64,000 bases of DNA. Source: Brugia malayi. Taxonomy: Eukaryota > Nematoda > Chromadorea > Rhabditida > Onchocercidae. Below, one piece after another: positions 25,501 to 35,240 of this stretch. Position numbers and translations under genes: made by a program. The stretch covers positions 11,908,187 through 11,972,186 of the forward strand of contig NW_025062475.1 of the NCBI RefSeq assembly GCF_000002995.4. Direction: 5' to 3'. Below the pieces are notes generated by a model, which was not told where the DNA came from, ran no database searches, and saw only the letters and a list, made by a program, of their open reading frames with translations. The stretch's first letter is position 1; every line of letters begins with the position of its first letter.

Positions 25501-28196
25501 TCACCGAGCATAGCAGTGGAGTAAGCGCGGTTTGTTGGACTTCTGATGGTAAAGCTTTATTGTCAGCATCACTAGATGGAACTGTACGAGCACATGATCT
25601 AATTAGGTTAGTCCAAGTTAAAAAATTTATCCTCTGACTTAAAGTTCAGTTAAGATTAACAAATATCACAATGAGCATTATAGATATCGCAATTTCCGTA
25701 CAATGGTTTGTCCTGATAAGACTCAGCTTGGCTCTCTAGCAGTTGATTCGGCTGCCGAACTTGTAATGGCAAGTTCCAAAGAAATGTTCACCATTTATGT
25801 GTGGAGTCTCGAGAATGGAAAATTGCTGGATGTGTTGTCTGGACATTCAGCTCCAGTTGCTTCTATTTCTGTTCATGGTTAGTGTATGTCTGTCTCTGTG
25901 TGTGTGTGCTTAAATATTACTTGGAAAATTAATTTTATTTCTTTTACAATAAAAGAACTTTTGCCTTTTGCTTTTGCCCTCTATTATATTGTAAGGTCCT
26001 TCTATATTTATGGTCGTGGATTAACATTATGAAATTCTTCTATTATACATTCAAGTTTCAATGTGAAGTATGCATATGATTTGAGTTTTTAAATTTTATT
26101 TCATTCTTTCTCAAGTGGAATTTGAAAGTGAGTTTTTAGGTACACATTTGGCTTCAGTATCTTGGGATAAAACTCTTCGTATATGGAATGTTGTTCAATC
26201 ATCTATAGCAGAAACTATAGATTTGCTCTACGAAGGTCTTGATGTTGCTTATTCGCCTGGCGGTGAGATACTTGCTGTAAGTTTTTCTTCTCTTTTAATT
26301 AAGTGGTTTTGATAGGTATAAATCATTTTTTTAAAAAAAGTCATATTCTAGGTATTATGCCTTGATTCGTCAGTGAGTCTTTTCGAGACTCAGACATCTA
26401 CGGAGCTTGGTACAATAGATACAGCTCTTGATGTTGATGCTGCACGCAAAGCCACTGATCTTATTAAAAAGAAAACAGGTGAAAAGAGCAGGTAATTTTA
26501 GTTTTGTCTCAAATCTTAAAAGATGTTTGAATAATAATTCATCATTCAATTTTTGAGAATTTTTTATAATTTTGGTTTTTTTTTTTCTTTTTTTTTTAAG
26601 GACATTTACATGCATATGCTTTTCCGCTGATGGTACATTACTTCTTGCTGCTGGCCAATCGAATTACATATGTTTATATAGCGTTGCGGAACGTTTTATA
26701 TTAAAGAAATTGAAATTAACAACGAATCGTAGTTTGGATGGAGTTAAGGTATGTTACTTAAAAAGTTACAAAAATTTGAATCAATTTTACATTTCTGTAT
26801 GCCTTGATTTTAGATGGATATAAATCGGCGTAATTTCTCGGAGTTTGGTAATATGATGTTAATTGACGCTAGCGATAGCGAAGAAGAAGCGGATGGTAAG
26901 AAACGTATAAAACTCCCAGGTACTCGACATTCAGATCTTTCTGAGCGATCCTCTCGACCAGAAATGCGCGTTGAAGATATAAATTTCTCACCTGCAGGTA
27001 ATTAGTTCATAATTTTGCAAATAACTTCGAAATTTCTGTACAATAAGATGATTCATTTCGAAGATTGGCATCATAAAGCTACTTTTTTCCTAATAATTAA
27101 GTATAGTTAATTTTTTTTCTTTCAGGTCGTAGTTTTGCAGTTTGTTCAACAGAAGGTGTTGCTATATTCTCCCTCGATCATCGTAATCTTTTCAATCCTT
27201 TTGAACTTGGGATACAAGTAACTCCAGTTAGTGTTGAAAACGCATTAAAAGAAGGAGAATATTCGGCAGCACTGAAAATGGCATTGCAGTTGAATCAATT
27301 GGAAATAATCGAAAACGTATTATTGTGTACACCCGTAGCACAAAGTAGATTTATCTTATTTGCAAATGTTCTTTCAAAATTTAGAGGAATTTCATGATTA
27401 GAATTTTTTATTGCTACTAGAAGTAAGTTAGTCCATATTTTTGTAGGTCATGAATTATTACTTCATATTTCTTAAAATTTCCATGTTGTTCTTACTTGTA
27501 TTTGAATAAAGCATTACATGTGCTTTATTCTAAAACGAAGAGTTTATATTCAGTTTAAGAGACAATTTTTTGAATGTTATTTCAGTCGATATAGCTACGC
27601 GTTCTTTGTCTATTGCTTATGCGGAGAAATTACTGAAATGGCTGGCTGAAAATATTAATGGTTCTATTGAGAAACATATTCATTTCTGGCAGCTTTGGCT
27701 GAAAAGTTTGCTAATGGAATATGGATATCAAATAAAACTTAATCGAGCTGCTAACTTAACTTCCCTAACCGCCTTACAACAACGTTTATCCGATTATGCA
27801 AATCAAATAACAAAACTGTAAGTCTTAACATTATATGTAATGTGTATTGCCTCGTTATTCTAGCTCTTTCCCAGTAAAAGTTTTATATATCACACTGCAT
27901 GTAAGAGATGTTTTGAATTTAACAAAAAGATTCCAATAATCGATTGAAATATTGTTATTAAATTAATTTTATCAATTTTTGTATGAACGATAATATGCAT
28001 TTTACTATTTGCTATAGATTAGTTGAGTTCAAGAAAAAAAGGAATATATATAAGTAATTGATAAATTGTTCTTTTAGCGAAATTTATTGTTTAATTGTTA
28101 TTTTAAGAAAATATATGGTTTATAATTTTCAGAGTTGATCAAAATAAATATACATTGGATTATCTACTTATAGCAAGGCAGATAAAACGAGATTAG
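22563..28196 (+). CDS. pwp2: PWP2 / UTP1, WD40 subunit of the UTP-B small-subunit processome complex
   Basis: Eighteen exons: 22563-22580, 22812-22924, 23036-23130, 23320-23419, 23516-23662, 23783-23921, 24261-24394, 24651-24803, 25062-25275, 25458-25606, 25684-25877, 26140-26276, 26352-26491, 26601-26748, 26814-26997, 27126-27344, 27586-27817, 28133-28196. Every junction keeps frame: 859 residues (human about 919). The six-codon first exon gives MNINFK, followed by FSSLIGTVYRDGN, matching the PWP2 N-terminus. Tandem WD40 propellers include AYSPDGSQIATGAEDGKVKVW, TEHSSGVSAVCW, DGTVRAHDLIRYRNFRT, LSGHSAPVASIS and SWDKTLRIW. After an acidic loop (DASDSEEEADGKKR), VEDINFSPAGRSFAV and FNPFELGIQVTP lead to the Utp12-type helical domain (AYAEKLLKWLAENI). 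In other eukaryotes PWP2 acts in the nucleolus with UTP6, UTP12, UTP13, UTP18 and UTP21 in 18S rRNA processing. The acceptor of exon 9 (AATAAAG) and donor of exon 16 are weaker choices, supported by alignment. Confidence 0.95.
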
Positions 28197-28235
28197 TGAT
28201 GGTAGCACTTATGCCATTTTATTGTTTCTATTGTA

Positions 28236-28241
28236 AATAAA
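28236..28241 (+). terminator. Polyadenylation signal of PWP2
   Basis: AATAAA, 40 bases after the PWP2 stop codon. Confidence 0.55.
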
Positions 28242-28429
28242 ATGACATTATCGTTGTTGTTGTTTGTTATTTCTGTAGTTGTTATTGCTATAAAATCATC
28301 ACTATTACTATTACTGTTAGTATTTGCATATTTGCATTAGTAATAATAATAATAATAATAATATATATATATATATCAAAAGATCTTTAATCTTTTAAAA
28401 TAGGAAATAACAAATAGGAGACTTTAAAA

Positions 28430-28435
28430 TTTATT
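28430..28435 (-). terminator. Candidate polyadenylation signal for the orphan minus-strand exons
   Basis: AATAAA on the minus strand, 75 bases beyond the stop at 28511-28513. It is meaningful only if the orphan exons are real. Confidence 0.3.
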
Positions 28436-28510
28436 GTAAACCAATCAAGGAATCATTAAAAGTATTTTACGATGAAGTATTTAGAAAAGAGATCTATAAT
28501 TTTTTCCGAC

Positions 28511-28683
28511 TCATAAATCTCCATCAGATCGAAACATCTTGAAAACATTTTGAAATATTGGAGAAAGAATAAATCCCTTAGAACTGTCAGTATGTTACCA
28601 GATGTTTCGATCGCATCATCTTTCCCTTGTGGTTAATAGCAATAGCAAAGTGGCCTATTAATCCATCATGAACTACTGCTATT
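28511..28683 (-). CDS. Orphan pair of exon-like segments, possible 3' end of an unidentified minus-strand gene
   Basis: On the minus strand, 28683-28599 follows a CTACCCAACAG acceptor. It is open as IAVVHDGLIGHFAIAINHKG, then KMMRSKHL, ending exactly at a G|GTAAC donor in phase 0. The segment 28537-28511 follows a TTTTCAAG acceptor and reads MFRSDGDL then stop. An AATAAA lies 75 bases further on (28430-28435, minus). The GC of the first segment is clearly above its surroundings. I found no convincing upstream exons between here and 30.3 kb, so it may be the tail of a gene with distant exons, a decayed fragment, or chance. No family recognised. Confidence 0.35.
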
Positions 28684-30292
28684 CTGTTGGGTAGAAAATA
28701 AAAAACAAAAGAAATGTTAAAAAAAAGTATATGCCAAATGATAGTAATAGTTTGATAAGATTTATCTTCAACTTCGAATTTTGATAAGGTTAAAATTTTT
28801 ACAGTTATAAATTAAGATTATATGCCTGAAATAATTGATAAAAATTTTCAAAAATGAAACCTAGAATAATTAATAAATTTTTTAAAACCATGCAAAAATT
28901 TGTCAAAATAGATCAAATTTGCAAACAAATAAGATAGAATGCTCATAATTTGTAATAATACCAATTAAATTAAACTATTATAATATAGGTAACACATAGA
29001 AACGAAAAAGAAAAAGCAAAAGTTATTATATTATTCTGTCACACGAAAATTATTAAAAAAAAAGAGACTAAAAATATTGGTTAAAATGTACTACTTAATT
29101 CATAAATAATGGAACTTGAGAAATTTAGTGAGAAATTTTAAATTGTTATCTTTTATGGGCTTTTGCTGGATTAAATTAACTTCTACAAATATTCTGTAAA
29201 TGTTATTTTTTTTCAATCACTTCGTGATCATACATATCAGTTGTTAGTGATAAAGATAATTGTATGATATCTTTATAGCAACATTTATTTCTATTTCATA
29301 TGGCATTAATCTATGACACTTTATAATATGCGATTTAGCCAATTAATTTATCGTTTCATCAATGAAATCAATTAATTAATTACTTCATCTCATTTGTGAA
29401 ACAAAAGATTTTTTTTTTTCATTTCTTTTTTCATTAAAAAATTTATCTATTTTTTCTTTTTTCTTCTTTTTTTTTTTTTTTTTAAATAAATATATTCAAA
29501 AAGGTTATTAAGATAAATTTGCTAAATGAAATTTTGTAATTTTTTTCTAAAAAAACGAAATATTTATATTGATATTAAATCAACGATATATAATACATAT
29601 ATATTATATATTTACTTTGCAACTTTTGTTATCATCTTTCTGCTCTTCTCCTTCTCCTTCTCCTCTTATCATTATCATTATCATTATCATCATCATCATC
29701 ACTATTTATTTGATTGATGAGATCGATACAATGCAATTTCACATCTATCAATCGTACGGTATATTGTGAGAATCATATGTGAAAGCTATTATTAATACTA
29801 CTGTAATATTGCTGCCAGATGGTAATAGATGATAGCTTAGTGGAAATAAAACTTTCCAATTCACCATGTGTTTTAGTCGTTCTATTTGTGATGACTTTGA
29901 CATTACTTCTATCATCGGCTTTTATCATTATCATTATCATCATTACCTTCTCACTATCATTTAACTCTCCTCCTCCTCCTCCTTATCATCATCATCATCA
30001 CCATCACTTATTCTTAATACTAATATTATTATTATCATTATCATTGTTACTCTCACATTCTCGCGACAAAATAATCAAAAATTCCATTTTTTTCCTTATC
30101 CTTCCGAAATCTGATCCCATCTTTTCTACACTTCTCAGAATTTTTTTTCCCGACGACGCCCCAATTTCCCGACAATAACATTAGCACCGCCAAACATCAT
30201 CATATCACCATCATACTACCTCCCACCACCACCACCACTAGCACCACTAGCACCAGCACCCGCACCACTTGTAGTAATATCAGCTATCGCTG
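28684..30292. other. Intergenic region upstream of the T-box gene
   Basis: AT-rich up to 29.6 kb, with homopolymer runs at 29410-29485. From about 29640 it becomes rich in short repeats: TTATCA/TCATCA runs at 29665-29702 and 29925-30003, a TTATTATCA run near 30025, and an ACC/CACTAG-rich stretch at 30217-30270. Long open frames here (29526-29769, 29819-30178) are made of repeat-encoded residues and are not treated as genes. The region probably holds the T-box promoter. Confidence 0.5.
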
Positions 30293-30299
30293 CTTTTAG
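30290..30299 (+). promoter_or_regulatory. Probable spliced-leader acceptor of the T-box gene
   Basis: CTGCTTTTAG lies 34 bases before the T-box ATG at 30334, in a position typical of nematode leader addition. It supports this start codon. Confidence 0.4.
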
Positions 30300-30333
30300 T
30301 GTGATGTGAAACTTCCTCTATCAAGGCGTCAAC

Positions 30334-33300
30334 ATGTCTGCAAAGCCTTTCAGCATTGCATATTTGATCGGTGATACTGTAACCGATAATAGTAATGATA
30401 ATGATAATGATAATGTTAATACTGAAATTCATAATAATTGTATGAACGTCGCCAAAAGTCGAATAACGGATACTCTAAAATTATTCCCTGTAATATCAAA
30501 AACTACACTTAATTATGATACTAATAGTAATGGTACCATTATTGATACTGAAAATAATTTCAATCATAATTTGACAACGAAGAAATCATCGATTATGTTG
30601 AAAGATTATCATTCAGCATTACGCAATGTATCAGTGCGTTTAGAAGGTGCCACATTATGGAATAAATTTCATGCATATGGTACTGAAATGATTGTGACAA
30701 AAACTGGAAGGTAAGTGAATGATTAGTTACAGACAGTAGCAGTCTTTTTCATTTTTCATTGTTATCTTCTATATTTTTATTTACATTCACCTTTTACAAT
30801 TAATAAATTATATTAAAAGTTAAATTTTGAAGTGAATTTAAAAAAAAAAAAAAAAAACATGTTTGTTTATTATTGTTTAATTAAATAGACTGAATTAAAT
30901 CATAAAAATTGTTATTGTTACCTTTTAGTAACTTGTCATTTTATTTATTATAGTTTTTCTCAGAATGGGTAGTGCTAGAAATGATTGACAGGAAGAATAA
31001 AATAGCAAGAAAATTTTGATTAATCATTTTATTAATTAGTTGAACTCTTTCGAAATTATTATTATTATTACTTATTATTATTACTTATTATTGTTATTAT
31101 TATTACTTATTATTGTTATTACTATTATTACTTACTACTGTTATTATTATTATTATTATTACTCGTACATTATTATTATCAATATTATTTTTATCTATTG
31201 GTTATCATTTATGATTGAAATCATAACTATTATACTCGAAATAAATTTCATAACTATTGATATCATCAAAAGATTAATTGCATGGAAGCTATTTAATATT
31301 ACAATATTATCATATGTCATTCACCTTTTCAACAATTGAATGTACTTTTGATAATCATAAAGAAACAAAAGAAAAAAAAAAACAATGAGAAAACATTTTA
31401 ATCGAATTTATAAAAAATAAACAATGATTGGTCTTTCTTGAAATGTTGAACGAAAATTAGCATTAAATACAAATAATTCTGTAGGAAGTACTTGTTAATA
31501 AGTAATTAATATGCCTCAAATCATAAATAATAAAAATGAATAAGTATAAATTACAATTAATGAAACTGCTAATAACTATTTGTTTATGCACCTACAATGA
31601 CACTTTCTCACTTTTACCAATTTTACTTTTTATTATAGTTCATATTCTACAAAATATATTACTTAATAATGTAATACACCGAGAGAAGTAAGTATTTTGA
31701 CAAAATATGTATGACAGCTTTTGATGTAACAAATAGTACTTTGTGAATATCTCAAATCAAAAATAATACTTATTTATATCTAGATTTTTAGATGTATTAA
31801 TTCTTATATTATCTACAATTAACTTTAAAAATTTTTTTCGCAATTAATTTAATTTAATTTTCTTGGCTTTAACTTTTGATCTTTTAAACTGTTTCCTTGC
31901 AATTGGATATCAACAGTTATTCTCAAGAGTGAAGTAATTATAATTTAAAAAAAAGAATGCTAGGACAAAATTTACTCATTTGGTGTAGAAGTAGGATTTC
32001 TAGGCTAATATTTCTTCTTTTCTCTATTTTACCTTAATTATAATTGGATATTAATAGTTATATTCTTAAGAGTGAAGTAATTTTAGCTACTCATAATTTT
32101 GATTACTTTTCCTTAAATATTAATTTTACCTTAACATATAATAATTAGCAAAGTTTTTCATAATATTAGTCATACAGGTGAAAACATGTAAATTTTCTAT
32201 TATTAATATCTTCTTTCTTAACCCTAAATAAGGTTATTTATAAATAATCTTTTTAAATAAGCATATTGAGGCTTATTAGGATTGCATGCAAAGTCGATCT
32301 AAAAGCTTATTATTGCACTTCGATATTAAAAATTTCTTTCAAAATTCAGTTTTTTAATTTTACTAACTTGGAAATTTAGGTAATGAATGATAAATTATTA
32401 ATGTAAGAAAAGTGTAGCATACTTCATTCATGCATATTATCATAATTTAATTATCACTTGCCTATCATTTGATAATACTATCGCCATATCATATAGCATA
32501 GGACATTAATTAGGTCATTACTAATTAAATGTCACATTGACCTTTTCTAAGTTTTATTTATTGTCACTGTTTTGAAAAGCCACAAAACTGAATGCAAAGT
32601 ATTTCATATTTGTGAGGTAAAAAGTTAGGATTAGATTAATTATACCTTATAAATCAAATAGAGTTGTTAGCATTTATGATAAAAATCACTTTACATAATT
32701 TAAATTAAAATAAAATTAAAAAAAAGTATGAATATAAATTTAATCTAAATCTAAAAGAAAAAAAAAAAAAAAAAAAAAACATCACTATCAACAATAAGCA
32801 ATAAAAATAAAAGCTTTATAAATGTTAAATGTATGTAAATAAATTTTTCTGAGTCTTATCTTCTTGCAGTTACTTTAATAAATAATAAATAATTGGTAAC
32901 ATTTACAGATAAATAATATATCATTTCAAAAATTTATGACAAATTTATTTAATCATAAAACTATTTTAATTTTTGTATTTTTCTCTCCTTCTTTCTCTTT
33001 CTCTCTCTCTCTCTCTTTTCATTTATTATTATAGACGAATGTTTCCAACATTACAAGTAGCAATCTCTGGCTTAGAACCAACCGTACGTTACTCATTAAT
33101 GGTCGATTTGACGTGCATTGATAATAAAAGGTATCGTTACGCTTTTCATCAATCAAAATGGATTGTTGCTGGACCAGGTAAGTCTCATATTTTATTTTTC
33201 AATTTATATTTTACATTTAATTGAATAATAATTCATAAAAGTTTTTTTTTTGCTCTTTAATTTACTTAATTATTAAATATATATTTACTTAATTATGCTT

Positions 33301-35240
33301 AATTACTAAAATTAACTTAAACTGCAGATCAATAATCTACTGCTATTACTTTGTAAAATATTAGTAACAAATTTGTTGATCATAAGATTTAATAAATTTA
33401 TAAATTCATTTTTATGCATCAATTTATAGGCGAAGCGGAATTGCCATGTCGAGTTCATGTGCATAATGAGTCACCAGCTCCTGGTGAACATTGGATGCGT
33501 CAGACAGTATCGTTTGATAAAATTAAATTAACCAACAATCAGCTGGATCAGAACGGGCATGTATGTTTTATCATTTATCTATTTACCTTAATAGCAAATG
33601 ATAAAATAAATCTTATAATCATTTACTTTATTAGCAAATGATAAGATAAATCTTATAATCATTTACTTTATTAGCAAATGATAAGATAAATCTTATAATC
33701 ATTTACCTCATTAGCAAATGATAAGATAAATCTTATAATCATTTACCTTATTAGCAAATGATAAATCTTATAATCATTTACCTTATTAGCAAATGATAAG
33801 ATAAATCTTATAATCATTTACCTTATTAGCAAATGATAAATCTTATAATCATTTACCTTATTAGCAAATGATAAGATAAATCTTATAATCATTTACCTTA
33901 TTAGCAAATGATAAGATAAATCTTATAATCATTTACCTTATTAGCAAATGATAAGATAAATCTTATAATCATTTACCTTATTAGCAAATGATAAGATAAA
34001 TCTTGGTAAAATAATCAATAAAATTGTGAATTTTTGAGCTCAAAGCAATCAGAGAAATAATCAAAATTGCATTCAGCTTAATCTATAAATTTGACAATTT
34101 TGAAAATGATTGGAAACGATTTCTAACTTAAAATAAATTGTTTTTTTTTTTTTTTTTTTTAACGTATTAATTAAAAATAGATAAACTAAAAAGTGGAAAA
34201 CATTATTCTAGCTTTAAAATTACTACAAACATAATTAAAGTGTACATGCTTCTCATTTATGTTCAATGATTCAATTTAATTGTTAAATTTGACTTATAAG
34301 TAATTTTAATTGATTTAAGAGAATTATTTTAAGATTAAAATTATTATTATATAAAAAACATTTCAAAAAAAAAAAATACTAAAATTTTAGCATTTTCTTT
34401 TTTAATGTATTTATTAGTATTATCATTATTTTGTTAAATTATTTTAGAAATAATAATGCAAGAAGACAAATTCTTTTCAAATGCATTTAAAACATTTAAA
34501 TTATTTAAAATTTAAAAAATATATTTTTTTAAATTTTAAATAATATTTTTTACATTTAAATTTAAAAATTTAAAAAAAAAAACATATATTTTTATAATTA
34601 AGTATATTTATTTAGATAATCTGATAACATCTATGTGATATGAATGATAAGTGCTTGCAGATAATTGTGAATTCGATGCATCGTTATCAACCAAACATAC
34701 ATGTTGTAGTGCATGCTGATGGAAGTGGACGTCAATGTCGAACATTTTCATTTCCAAATACATCATTTATGGCTGTTACTGCTTATCAAAATCATCGAGT
34801 AAATAATTAAATTTTAAATTAAAAATCTAAAATTTTTAACTATATTGCTATTATTTTAAATTGTAATCTAAGCTGAAAAAAAATTGCTAAATTTTTAAAA
34901 AATAATTTATGCAAATTTGGCTAAATAATAGACAATAATAAATAATAGATATAGCTTTATTATCTAAAAAAGAATTATTAAAGTAATATTTTGTTAAATA
35001 TTTTTTTATTTTTTTGTTAATTTTTTTTTTTGTAAATATTTTGTTAAATTAAATTTAATTCTTTCATAGTTAAATTATTTTCAGATAACAGAACTCAAAA
35101 TTGAGAGTAATCCATTTGCAAAAGGATTCCGAGAATGTGAAATGAATGAATCATTTCCATTTCTTATTAATCCATTATTTCCATTTTATACAACATTGCT
35201 TGCTTCGCATTTTCGTACTACCAATCATTTCAATAAATAA
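30334..35240 (+). CDS. T-box transcription factor of the Tbx1/15/18/20 group, with N-terminal eh1 motif
   Basis: Exons 30334-30710, 33035-33177, 33430-33560, 34661-34798 and 35085-35240 join in frame to 314 residues. The N-terminus [14 protein letters not shown] contains an eh1-like FSIAYLI motif, the Groucho co-repressor docking sequence found near the N-terminus of Tbx20 and Tbx15/18/22 proteins. A short NDNDNDN stretch follows. The T-box spans about residues 99-280: [100 protein letters not shown] and PFAKGFRE. These residues form the DNA-binding domain. Motifs are shared with Tbx1, Tbx15/18 and Tbx20, so the exact orthology is open; mab-9 is a candidate. Only about 33 residues (ending TTNHFNK) follow the T-box, unlike the long vertebrate C-termini. 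The last codons overlap AATAAA, so a very short 3' UTR is possible. Confidence 0.93.
33575..34004 (+). repeat. Minisatellite, 11 copies of a 35-40 bp unit, in T-box intron 3
   Basis: Eleven copies of AGCAAATG follow at 40 bp steps (two units are 35 bp because they lack GATAA). Units are nearly identical from about 33632 onward. Most contain TGATAAGATAA, that is, overlapping WGATAR GATA-factor core sites, and a short TAAGAT-AA-ATCTTA hairpin. The array begins 15 bases after the donor of exon 3. Confidence 0.9.

Noticed and set aside
29526..30178. Plus-strand open frames rich in Tyr/His/Ile/Leu runs upstream of the T-box gene
   Set aside because: Residue runs come directly from TTATCA/TCATCA repeats; no splice signals link them to the T-box exons.
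31040..31339. 99-codon open frame in T-box intron 1
   Set aside because: Made of TTA/TAT triplet repeats giving Ile/Tyr/Leu runs; low complexity and within an intron.
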